This document shows positions 37,670-48,565 of a DNA stretch of 64,000 nt, one piece after another (position 1 is the stretch's first letter; every line of letters starts with the position of its first letter). The notes under the pieces were generated by a model. The model saw only the letters and a program-made list of their open reading frames with translations, did no database searches and was not told the DNA's origin. Both the position numbers and the translations under genes were made by a program. The stretch is from contig VJWN01000018.1 of assembly GCA_007644065.1 (NCBI GenBank), forward strand, positions 434,001 through 498,000, given 5' to 3'. This DNA comes from Margaritispora aquatica (taxonomy: Eukaryota; Ascomycota; Leotiomycetes; Helotiales; Discinellaceae).

Positions 37670-38482
37670 ATGGCAGCTGTTCAAAGTGAAAATATGGAGG
37701 GAGTTGAGATTCAAAATGGAGGAGAACAGGGTCGACCACTTTTTACCGAAGACGAAAAGCGAATTTTGGAAGTATACGACAGATTGGAAGAACTTCAATT
37801 TGAAATTGCATTATTGAAAGCGCAAGGAGTTCTGTCGTCTCAAGGTAAGGCATTGAAGCCCTTATGAATGTCTTTGTCTAATAATATACAGAGGTGCCTA
37901 ATGGGGAACTATCAGAGGAAGACATCATATCCGCACAGAAAGAACTTGTTGAAGCCAAAGCTACATATCAAGTACGCAAGAGCGTAGTAGAAAGCGTACT
38001 CATCACAAATCCAGTGTTGAAAGCTGTTCATTCAGGCAGCAACGCGTCACTGCTTGAGCAGTAAGTCTACCCATACTCCATTATGCGAAGTTAAACTCAC
38101 AAATATAATCAGGGACCTACTTCCTCTCATAAAACAACGTGACGAGCTTTCCATCTCGCTAACCCAAATCTCCAAGGAAGTTTTGGCCGCTAGAAACGAA
38201 TTGCAGCAAGTCGAGAGCGAAAACATCACTCTTGCACGAGAAAACGCCGAAGCGGCAGAGCAGATGCTAGCCCTCGCCGCTGAAGCGAGCACTCAAAAGA
38301 TAGAGGATATTGCTGATCCTGAGGTGCGAGAGAAGCTCGAGGACTTGGAGTTAGAGATGAAGAGCAGTCGTCAGAAATGGCGGATAATCAAAGGAACCGC
38401 GAGTGCGACGATTGTAGGGAGCGGTGTTGACTGGGCGCGTGATCCAGCTTTGGTTGATATTGTGCTGGATAGTGAAGGGTGA
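37670..38482 (+). CDS. CENP-H-like inner kinetochore protein (Fta3/Mcm16 type)
   Basis: Three exons (37670-37844, 37892-38060, 38113-38482) give 237 residues. CENP-H belongs to the constitutive centromere network (Sim4/COMA/Ctf19 group) that connects CENP-A chromatin to the outer kinetochore. The protein is almost entirely helical and probably coiled coil (EKRILEVYDRLEELQFEIAL; LTQISKEVLAARNELQQVES). The C-terminal block SSRQKWRIIKGTASATIVGSG followed by VDWARDPALVDIVLD is the family hallmark as I recall it. No membrane segment or enzyme motif. Introns are 47 and 52 nt. Its start lies 275 bp from that of ATG11. Family confidence is good; equivalence to a specific yeast subunit is less sure. 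Confidence 0.85.
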
Positions 38483-39337
38483 ATCAAGCGCGGTTATGAT
38501 AGTATGAATTAATGAAGTCCTTCAAGATCACACAACTGCTTTGGTCAAATTTAACGCATAGCATGGTAGCTATTGACTATGAAAGAAAGTATGAGAGACT
38601 TCCTTATTACCTAACAGCTACACCAAGTAGCAAAGCGTGGAACTGCCTTAAGAAGTAAACATATCAAACAACCTGGCCTTAAAATCAATAGCTTCCTCAG
38701 GTCTTGCTATAGCCAGCAGCTTGGGAGGTACATACTATAACTTAACAAGACCCTTTGCCCAACACACCCACCCACACATCAAAATCACATAGCCACCCCT
38801 CCTCACTTTCCTACCTAAGGTACCCATAGATATCTAAATCCCATCACATTCAGCGGGCATCCAAGCACATCCAATCTGATCAGGTCAAAACTGATGTCTG
38901 ATCAACAACTCAGCAACAACCAACGAATCGCCAAATCGCCCCACCACCCCTAAAACACCCATAGACCCATACACCAACTCGCCAACTCGCTTGTTCGCCA
39001 GTTCGATCTTCAAAAATCCCCCACTGAGGGTTTTCTACGGTGAAACTCCATCAAAATGGGGCGTCGCTTAAGTTTTGCCACTTTCTCTGGATGTGTTGTT
39101 CTTGTTTTGTAGTTGTTTGGAGTTTTGGTGTTTTGGGCAGGTTTTGGGTCTCAAGATCTAAGCGAAGATGGGGGCGTGACGAGATCTTACTGACTAGGTG
39201 GATATGTAATCAAAGCAAAGTAACAACAAGGAGCTGGTTTTTTCATATCCATATATGAGAAAATTACACTTCATAGTAGTGGTATCTAGTCTATCTAAAC
39301 ACTTTTCATTACTCATCTACAGCGGAAGTAATCAAGC
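38483..39337. other. Convergent intergenic region (CENP-H / RRP44)
   Basis: 855 bp with C/A-rich stretches around 38760-39020 and T-rich ones after 39060. The 3' ends of both genes fall here; no gene model was supported. Confidence 0.5.
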
Positions 39338-42300
39338 TCACTTCCCACCAACCTTCACCAACTCCAGCTTCACCTTCCTCTTCCCCGTGCTCTCCTCCTT
39401 CACATCACTAATCCTCACCACCACCTTCGAGAAGAGTTCAACCTCAACCTCCCTGCTCCCCGTAGTCTTCAGCACGTAATTCTCGGCATCAAATGTGCTC
39501 TCCGGTTCCGTATCAGCCAGATCCCTCAATCGGATCAGACTCTCAATGCCAAACCTCGGCACAAAGACCACGAACCCGTTGGAGAAGACTTTCATGATGA
39601 ATCCTTCTTCCTCGACGATGCGGCCCTTCAAGGCCTGACCAACATAGTACTCGACCGAAGCTCGGCCAGCAAATTGTGCGTTTCTGTGACGCACGTTGAT
39701 GTTCTTGCAGACAGCCTCGAGTTTGCCTTTGCTGCGAACGCTAGCAGCCAGCGGCTCGTAGTCAATGGCAGCTGCGAGCTGTCTGTGTGCTACGAGATCT
39801 GCATAACGACGGATGGGCGAGGTGAAATGCGTGTAAATCTCAGAAGCGAGACCATAATGGCGGAATTCGGGATATGCTTGTGTGCCGGAGCAGAAATACT
39901 CGGCGGACATCATGCAACGAGTTGCCATGATACGGACAAGGGTGTTGAAGAAGGGCTCGTTTGGATCGATGCAAGTGTCTAATGAGTCTGCTAGCTCCTT
40001 TGATGTAGACATTTTTAAGTCAAGTCCCCGCTTAACTTTCAACTGGTTGGCGAGCTCCTCGAAGTTAGACTTTGGAGGAGCACCATGACGACGAAGCATA
40101 GCAGTCTGAGGGAAAGCTTCGTAGATCTTGGCTGCTACACTTGTATTGGCGAGTAACATGAATTCCTCGACAAGAGACATGGTATCCAGGTGCTTCTTCG
40201 TCTTGATGTCGATTGGATCCGATGTCTCAGACTCCATCTCCACTCGGACTTCAGGTGATGAAAGACTCAGTGCGCCTGCATCCATACGCTTCTGCTTGAA
40301 CTTCTTCGAAAGCATCAACAGTGTACGCATGGCAGTGGTCAGCTCATCCTGCTGCGAAGCATCATCGACTCTAATTTGAGCTGCCTCGTAGCTGAAAGCT
40401 TCCCGTGACTTAATCACTGATTTCGTGAAATCAGACTTGACAATTTCTGCATCTGGTGTAATTTCCCAAATCGAAGAAAATGCATAACGCTCCACATAAG
40501 GCTTTAACGAACAGAGATCTGTACCAAGCAACATTGGTAACATGTCAATACGCTTGTCGACCAGGTAAACAGTTGTACCACGGATACTCGCTTCAGCGTC
40601 CATGGCATTGTTTGGCTTAACAAAATGGGATACATCAGCGATGTGAACTCCAACTTCATAATTACCATTTGGCAAAGGTCTAGCGTGTAGAGCATCATCA
40701 ATATCCTGGCATCCTATAGGGTCAATACTGCAAATTTGCAGATCTCGAAGATCTCGTCTATCTTTCCAACCGGGATCATCTGTGCTTGGTGGTACAATCC
40801 AGTTGTGACCTTCAGCTGGTAAGCAATCCAACACCGTCTTAGGGAAAGGCCTATATTGAACATCATATTCCAGCAACAAAGCCTCGGTCTCAGCACCTTT
40901 CGTCTCCAGATCACCCAGCGATCGTACAAAGTGGCCGACTGGATACCTGGAGTCTCGATCCCAGGAGTCGATTGTGACCAAAACACGCTTGCCGACAATC
41001 TCACCAGCTTGTCGTGTTCTTACCCTGATCTTTGGGATCCGCTTATCCATAGGAATTAGGAATACCATTTGCTGCTTTCGGCTTTCCTTGGCTGACTGAC
41101 TAACAGAAGACTCGTCAATGTGACCAACATACTGCCTCCAATTTCTCTTCACTACACCCACAATCCTGGCAGTTGGCTGAGGCTTGTTCTCAGAAGTCTT
41201 GCTCTGAAACTTCTTAACCTCTTCCTGGAGTGCTCGTTTTTCCTTCTCAGTGACAACTGCTTCTCCCTCCTCAGCATCTGCATTTTCGTCTTTGTTCATG
41301 GTCTCTTCCTCGATAATCTTGGTCGAAGGCTCCTTCCATTGATCCTTAGGTAGGACTTCCACGACAACCACATCACCCTGGACAGATCTGTTGATGTTTT
41401 CCCTTCCCAGAACAAGAAGCGATTTATCAAACGCGGGAACATGTACGGATCCTTCCAAGTAGTTGTATGGTGAAACATTGAAGCTCCCTTGATGCAGCGT
41501 TCCATTCTTAACACCAGTCATCATCTTCGAGACCGAGTAATATTCCTGGTAGAGATTCTCGGGCGCCTGAGCATCTCTTGATTCTCGCCCCTCCTTTGCC
41601 GCCTTAATCATATCCAATAATTGATCTGCGTTCTCCAGCCCACTAACATATTCATGCAGTGAACAAGCCGCGATGCCATCCCTCTTCGATTTCTTGAGGT
41701 TGTCCTTGTCGTCGCTCAGCATAACAACAGCAGGTACTTGTTTCCGACTTCCTCCAGCAGCCTTCACAGCTTGCGCCAGATGTTCATCATACCACTTCAC
41801 AGCTCTCCTCACAGCCCTATCATTCCGATCGTTAATCGATTCCCCAGCATCTCGAACAACGTAAGTCTCCAACCGGAAGTCATTGAAAAAGACGTAAAAA
41901 CGCTTCTCTTCACTTTTCGTGAGACCAATCAGTCGATTGTAGAGTGGCAATGACCGATTCCTCAGCTCCTCCAACACAGTTTGCAGAATAACCACATCAT
42001 AGAAAGCGGAACTCTGTTCGAAGAGGTCGAGGGCGTTCAAGAGGGCGTTGGTATCTGGGATGAGGTAATGGCCTTGGGGATATGCTTTTGTGCCTGCAGG
42101 TTTTGCAGACAAGACGAAAGGCGCCACTACAACAAGCAGTCAGTCATCGCAGATTGTACCTATGCTCATTGCAAGATATAAATCCCAATTGTGAACTTAC
42201 AAACGCCCCTCGCATCTCTCGGCGCATTCTCCAGACAAATGGTACACAATTTTGACGAGCAAGGAATGTCCTGCCTCAAGTACAGCTCCCGCACGATTTT

Positions 42301-42396
42301 CTGGACCTTCCCGCTCTTGGTGGAGCGCACGTACACCTTGCTCGATATGTTGGACGCATATGGATCCGTATTCAGCGATCTCTTGAGGCTCGTCAT
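39338..42396 (-). CDS. DIS3: Exosome catalytic subunit RRP44/DIS3
   Basis: Two exons (42396-42201, 42126-39338; 74-nt intron with GTAAGT donor) encode 994 residues. RRP44 is the processive 3'-5' exonuclease and endonuclease of the nuclear and cytoplasmic exosome. The N-terminal CR3-type cysteine cluster (IPCSSKLCTICLENAP) is present at about 48-60. The PIN endonuclease domain starts at LIPDTNALLNAL (Asp90) and keeps acidic residues near 168 and 204-207. Two cold-shock domains follow. The RNB exonuclease motif SIDPIGCQDIDDAL has aspartates 534, 540, 542 and 543. FTSPIRRYADLVAHRQL is intact and an S1 domain closes the protein. Both active sites look functional. Confidence 0.98.
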
Positions 42397-43227
42397 CGTG
42401 TTTGGGTGGTGGTGATGGTGGGGTCAAAAAGTTGTGAATTCCAAAAAAGTTTAGGCGCCTCTTAAGCGCCAATTGCGGAGGCGATTGGCGATGTCACCAC
42501 TTGAGACGGCTTTGTTTCAGGCTTCGATGGCCCCTGGGATTCAGGGTCTTTAGCGAGTCGCTTTCGTTTGTGTAGGCAGGATTGGGAGCTTGATTGGTGA
42601 TATCCAGAAGCTTTGAGCAGCGTAAAGCTCTTCCAATATTATTTATGCTCAAAAATCATTACATTGCTACTGACAATCATTCAAGATTTCTAAGCTTAAA
42701 AGGCGGTGTAAAGCTACTTGAGCCCAAAGTCTCTGACCGATATCAGGTTCACCACTCGATATTGCCTCGTTTGCCTCATCCAGCAACACAGCATCATGGC
42801 AAAAGAACAAATACATAGCTCAATTAATAACGTTACATTGAAACAGATTCACTAAACCATTATGTTGATAGTACTCAGTATTCATTAACACACACCTAAT
42901 CCCGAAAATCAATACAAAAAGCAACTGGGTATTTCATGATTCCAAACGCCACATCCCAAACCCCATGAATACCCAAAATATTGAGCGGTGTGATGTGCTG
43001 TATGTCCCAGGCACTCCTTACAAAAGAGCATTTAGATCCTAACCAGCAATCCTCTCTCCCATATGTAACGAGAAGCTTCCGTCTCTCCAATCTGATATAT
43101 AACTCACTCGCGACTGGCTGGCTCCCTGGCCACATCAGCCAACCGCATATTGCCTCCAAATATAATAAAAATAAGGTATAAATATGTCGAAAGGGTAGGC
43201 CGCACTTCAAGATGCCAATACTGTACA
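42397..43227. other. Intergenic region (RRP44 5' / unknown-gene 3')
   Basis: Contains the RRP44 promoter and the 3' region of the next minus-strand gene. No additional gene seen. Confidence 0.55.
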
Positions 43228-45230
43228 TCATGGACTTCCGTCATATGGGTCGATAGACCCAACGTCAGATCCTTCTCTGAAGATATCTTCGAAAGCATCG
43301 GCAGCTGTATGAATGTAAGCTGCATGATAATGCAAATAAGTGATGGGAGAACGTACCCTCCTCATTGACAAAATATATTTCAAAGGTACCATTCTTGGTT
43401 ACTTGATGTCGCTTTTTGTATTTCTGACAAAACACATAGGGAAAGATATCTTTAAGCCAGATTCTATGCCGGCTGTGGCGTTTCATCCAACTAGGGGAAG
43501 CAGATTGGTGCGTTACTAGATTGGGGTGTCAGTTATTCTCTGGAGGAGCCGAAGGAGTAAGGCTCGTATTTATCAGATCGACATAACTTACTGAAAGCAG
43601 TCCACACGGGACATCGTCTTAATTCTCCATTCCTAACAGCAGCATGGAGTCGTAGCCCACCACATTTCTCGTCTTGAAGAACAGTGAGAATATGCTCATA
43701 GCCATCATCAACGATTTTCCTAGAAACACCTCATGCATTAGTCTCGTCTAATTTACACCGCGGTGGTGTAACCACAACACGCATGGAGACGACCTACCCT
43801 TGGAATAATCGCTTCTCGCCAGCAAGAACAACGTCGTCTGGAGTAATATTAATAGTTTGCGGGCTTCTATATTTTAGAGCCCCGAAAGCACAATGGAAGA
43901 GAACGAGTTCTAGTCTTTGATTAGCAGCCACCAACGGAAGTCCACCAGAACAAACTTACTCTCCCAAGTTTTGAAGAATGTAGCCATCCACAATGTGGGA
44001 TGCATTCTATTCACGCTCCACCTTCGGAACTGTAGCGAGGATCCCTTCCTCCTGATACACAGCTCGTGGACGCCATAACACGAATACAATGGGTTGAAAT
44101 ATCGGTCCATCCAGCGGCACAGGAGCCTCGTCATATCAGGTCCTTCAGGCGAGAGATAGAGGGTAACCGAGATACGATTCTTATCGAAGGGCCTGATGGA
44201 CGAGTTAGTCGACATGCATCGAGGCTGAGACAGGGCAAGACGACTTACAGCTTGAAGAGCACGGTTGAGCCAGGGGTGATACCGAGGCGGTGGTCGACCA
44301 TAGGCGGACCGAAACATTTCGACCTACATGAAGAGTCAATCAGTGGTAACCTTGACCAAGCGTACAGCATAAAAAGGAAGCTTTAGAGATCATAAGGATA
44401 CAATAGGATTAAAAATGAAGCATGACTCACTCTCGCCTGTGCCTCAGACCGGTAGCCGAATGAGGTTGTTCGTCGAAGATCCGCTCAGCCCAATGGCGAG
44501 TCTGATTTTCCTGATAGTAAGGTTGAAGTGCCTGTGAAGGTGAGGATAGGGGTTTTACCGTTTGCGGTACCTGAGATGGGGGACGGGAGGGTTGGAGAGA
44601 TGGTGGAGGCGCTAGGTTAACCAATGAGTAGGTAATTCTTGACACGAGTTGGGCAAATGTTGCAAAAAACAAATGCACATTCAAAGTCTCATACCTGGAA
44701 TTCCTTGAAGGGCTCGCAGACGCATATGTTTCATACACAACAACTCGAGAGTTTTGGGATCGTATAAAGGTGATCTAACGTTTACCGTCAATCCAGCCCA
44801 ATCAGCGGTGTGGAAAATTTACGTACTTGCTTAATAACCGAACAAGCTGTATGAGGAGCTCGATGAACATTACAAAACGTGCCGCAAGATTCATTCCTCC
44901 CTGTGCACCGAGTCTTTCCACCATCAGAGTCCATTGAGCTTTTGGTGGAATTGCCGTGTTCTCCAGGTACACCATCATCTCCTGCATCGTCTTGCACAGG
45001 GAGGGGAGAACGACGTTCAAATAGTACAGAATGATAGCGACCCTCGCCCGATAGATGGGAAAGAGGTCATAAATGTCTCGTAGAAGCCTACTGCAGGACT
45101 CGACTTCCCTCAGAATCGCCGTGATGTGGTCGTAGAACTCCAGTCCTACTGCATTCCGGATGCGCAATAATTGTCCAGAGACTTTGTCTGCTCTCTGAGC
45201 CTCCCGCCAGCAGCCCAACAGCTCCTCCAT
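43228..45230 (-). CDS. Conserved fungal protein of unknown function, nine exons
   Basis: Exons joined by hand: 45230-44827, 44774-44695, 44611-44431, 44323-44249, 44192-43960, 43909-43798, 43719-43592, 43515-43357 and 43304-43228; the 1449 nt give 482 residues. All eight introns are GT-AG (52 to 83 nt). Residues 1-135 are helical with aliphatic runs (RVAIILYYLNVVLPSLCKTM), a pattern I recall from many uncharacterised Pezizomycotina proteins. A Pro/Ser/Gln-rich linker follows (about 162-200). The C-terminal half has well-formed alpha/beta sequence (ITPGSTVLFKLPFDKNRISV, LCRWMDRYFNPLYSCYGVHE, LVLFHCAFGALKYRS) and a basic cysteine-containing stretch, then the acidic end FEDIFREGSDVGSIDPYD. No enzyme motif, signal peptide or clear membrane segment was recognised. 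In this intron-poor neighbourhood the intron density is unusual. Function unknown. Confidence 0.83.
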
Positions 45231-46835
45231 ACCTCCCACAACACAGACATCAAGTCAATGCGCCTCTGATTGAAGCGTTTTGGAGCGTAAACAGCTGATG
45301 CATCGTCGAGCATCAAGAGCGGTGGATGGTGATGATGGTTCCCAACATGGACAACCTAGTTCGTTACGTTTCGATCCCAAAAATCAAAAACAGCAAAAAC
45401 ACCAGCGGCTCTGCTATTGAGCGATGGACGAGGGGTTGCTTTCTTTAGCTTTAGCGACATCGTCTGGGTCTGGGGGATTGTGACGTGTCCAGCATCAAAG
45501 AATGGCAATGCAATGGCAGCAGGAAATACCTGCAAAGCCATCTTAACTTCCAATTGCGAGGGCGAAATCTCATGCGACCCGAAAGTCATGCATGTACAGA
45601 CGAACCCATTCGTGGCAGTAGCCGACTATTTTCTAGTGGGACTGATTGCTGCCACGATGCGAAGCATACCACAGCATGCATCCGCTGGCCATAACGGACG
45701 AATGGTGCGAGGCTATTGCAAACGGCTGCTGATCGAAGAAGCATTCCGATGGAGAAACGTCTGGTCTGCAGACTGAAAAGTGTGGAGGTCACCAGAAAAG
45801 CGCTGGCTTGAGTTCAAGGACCAGTATGAGCTGCAGAATCTCTTGAGCCCGTATAATCAGGCGATTTGAGCGATCCACTCAAGAGTAATAAATGCAACAA
45901 TCAAGTGCCACAATCGCACTATCTTTATAAGAATAATGCACGACGTTCCTAGGAGCTGCCTCCTCCATAGAAAGTTATATTCTGCCCCAAGCAACTTTGC
46001 TTGGGTGCGCACAACCATCTGTCTCCACGGATCTGACAGATAAGTACTGCGTTGAACAACAACAACAATCAACTGTCGATATACTTATTAAAAATTGTGT
46101 CCGTACATTCAAGTTTAATAACGGCTTGTTATATAGTGCATTCCAACGTGGCGCTTGTTGCGACAAGAACACTCTATGCGCTTCGGGTACGGGATCACGT
46201 TTCAGAAATTGTGATGAGATGAATATCAAGGAAATGTCTGGTACAGACGCGATGTCCACCTCGACGCGTGAAAGGGTGAGGTCGAGGATTGAGGCATCCA
46301 GGCTAAGACACCAAGATGCATGATTGGTTACACAGCAAGGTGACGAGGAGAGACATTAAAGTGGGACGGCCTGGGCACGATCATAGGGCTCGTCGCCAGT
46401 GTCAAGAGTGAGTATGTTATGATTAGAATGCAAGGTACGTTAAATGGCACAATTAAAGAGCTAGAAGTACATTTGATACCGTTACTACGCATGATTGTTG
46501 CAGACGAGATCCTTCCACTGCAAGCAGCCCGATCATTTGATAACGTCTCAATGATCATCTCGGACTAGGCCACCTCCATCCCATGACCCAAGAGCCCGCC
46601 GTAAGTCGTAGCAAAACGTTTCGTTGGCAAAGGAAAACAAAAATCCGTAAGTCCATATTCCTGTTGCGAAGCACCACCCATCCCAAAAAAAACAGTCAAG
46701 CAAATTTCAAACGCTCGATACAAACACGCATCCACCAATATCCCAGCAGCCTTGTAAAAGTTGTTGGAGTGTGACGAGTTCGCAAAAGGATCGGAACGGC
46801 GTCAGGTGAGTGAATGGTAGAAGGAAAGAAAGTCC
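45231..46835. other. Intergenic region, no gene supported
   Basis: Holds the upstream region of the nine-exon gene and the NHP6 3' end. Two overlapping frames exist on opposite strands (45356-45589 minus, ATG start, 77 codons; 45417-45776 plus, no ATG at its start). Neither resembles a family; the minus one could be an upstream ORF of the nine-exon gene. Confidence 0.45.
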
Positions 46836-47321
46836 TTAAGAGGACTCCTCATCCTCAGCTGGTTCAGCCTGTGCGACGTTCTTATTAGTACCTCTTGCAG
46901 TACGTTTACGAACGCCCACAGGCTCATCGGCACTTACGTTATAGGTCGCCTTCTCATCCTCATATCTCTTCTTATCCGTCACAGCCTTGGCCTCATATGG
47001 TGCGCGTTGCTTCTCGTTCAATGCCTTCCATCGCTCACCAAGAACCTTTCCAACTTGTCCTGATACAGCATTAGCGCGTTGAATGGATCATGTTGTTGAA
47101 GACCCACCGAAGGTGATTCCTGGGTTCTCATCACGAACATTTTCGCGCTGCTCGTTGGCAAAGAACATGTATGCGGACAAACCACGCTTTGGCGCATTAG
47201 GATCTGAACAACAGTATTAGCATGGTCGAATTGCGAAACAGAAAGAGTCATGCGACATACCCTTCTTCTTCTTTTCGGTGCGGGCCTTGACGGCGCGCTT
47301 GGTGGTCTTCTCCTTTGGCAT
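46836..47321 (-). CDS. NHP6: HMG-box chromatin protein NHP6
   Basis: Four exons (47321-47261, 47203-47108, 47059-46938, 46868-46836) encode 103 residues, the usual length in filamentous fungi. NHP6 bends DNA without sequence preference and assists FACT and transcription. A basic N-terminal arm ([20 protein letters not shown]) leads into the HMG box [20 protein letters not shown], then [20 protein letters not shown] and [12 protein letters not shown]. The acidic tail [10 protein letters not shown] closes it. The last intron (46937-46869) has GTAAGT, a TACTAAT branch site and CACAG, but is 69 nt with no in-frame stop, so an unspliced message would still encode a protein with 23 extra residues. 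The leader upstream is long and CT-rich and probably contains an intron (GTAAGT on the minus strand at 47900). Confidence 0.95.
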
Positions 47322-48105
47322 ATTGAAGGATTGGTTGGAGACTATGAATTTCAATTGATGTCAGCGAGAGCGCAATAGTTTTGCGACCGGAACCGATGCG
47401 GATTGAAGAGTATCGATAGCGTTGGTGGTGGTTGGAGTTTTGCAGGTGTCGTTGGTAGGCGTGATATTGTTCTGGTGTTGAACAGTTGAGGCCGAAGAAA
47501 GTGTGACCGGGCGCAAAGTCGATGACTTTGTGTTGATGATGATTTCGAGTCTATGGAACAAAGAATGAATGGGAATCAACTTACTAGAAAGTGAGTTTTG
47601 TGTGGTAAAGAGAATTGGTGTTTGATGGTGGAACTAAAAGGTAAACAAATCGAGTCAGTCTTTGGGTGGTGGTAGTGTTGGTGGTGGTGATTAAAGAGAT
47701 CAACAACTTCTGGATCGCGACCCAAGAGACGCGACGATGATAGAAAAGGTGACAAGAAAACGAATCAAACAGCTGTATTGAACGCGTTTGTTGGTTAAAC
47801 GATCCAATAAAGTGATTTGAAAGTTGAATTCAAAGTCCCGTAACCGAAGCGATTGGGTAAAGTTGCGTACGGTGCTTTTGATAGTAGAGAAAAGACTTAC
47901 TGAGATTTTTGGTACTGACGATTTTGCTGTGTGAGAAAGAGGAGAGAGAGTAGAGAGAGAGAGAGGAGTGAGGGAGTGAGGGCAAGTATGGGAGGTGGGA
48001 GGTGGGAGTTGGGTGGTGGTGGGAAAATGGCTGCCACCCAAATAAACCTACGGTAGTCCAAGCACCCATGGTATGATAAGGCGCTAGGATAAGGTGAGCT
48101 TAGGC

Positions 48106-48128
48106 GGGGAGGGGGGGGGAGGGGGGGA
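48106..48128. repeat. G-run tract
   Basis: Nearly pure guanine: runs of four, nine and seven Gs separated by single As, in the plus strand. On the NHP6 strand this is a C-rich tract. It could form a G-quadruplex; that is inference. Confidence 0.85.
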
Positions 48129-48273
48129 GAGGATGGGTGGTCGGCCTTTTATTTCCATTTCCCTTTTTCTATTCCCACACTTGCCTTCACAGGTGAGGTG
48201 AGCCATGGCCACGGCCACGCTTTCCCTTCCAAGTAACAGTACAAGTTACAGTAGGAAAGAGTAGAGTAGAGTA

Positions 48274-48298
48274 CCATACCATACCATACCATACCATA
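48274..48298. repeat. CCATA pentanucleotide repeat, five copies
   Basis: Five perfect tandem copies of CCATA. Confidence 0.95.
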
Positions 48299-48530
48299 CA
48301 GAGCACCTACCTCACCATTACAGTAGTCGTCATCTGCCCATCTATCGCCCCTTCCATTTTCCCCCTTCACACTTAGTCAGGTTCGCTACTCACTTCTTTT
48401 GAGAACGGAAAGAACCTGGAATGACAGGCATCTAGATATCAGGTGTGTGAAGACCTGGGAGACGACCTGGGTGAAGACCTGGGTGTGAAATCGAGAGTGA
48501 AAGTGGAAAAGTGATGAAAGCATGGTAGTC

Positions 48531-48565
48531 ACAACACAACACAACACAACCCAACACAACACAAC
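48531..48565. repeat. ACAAC pentanucleotide repeat, seven units
   Basis: Seven tandem ACAAC units, the fifth changed to CCAAC. Followed within 40 bases by a CAT/CATC-rich stretch. Confidence 0.93.

Noticed and set aside
45417..45776. 119-codon plus-strand frame
   Set aside because: Begins at TTG, overlaps an equally good antisense frame with a real ATG, no family signal.
46869..46937. Reading NHP6 as three exons with an uninterrupted last exon
   Set aside because: The frame is open, but strong splice and branch sites and the usual 103-residue length with tail [12 protein letters not shown] favour splicing.
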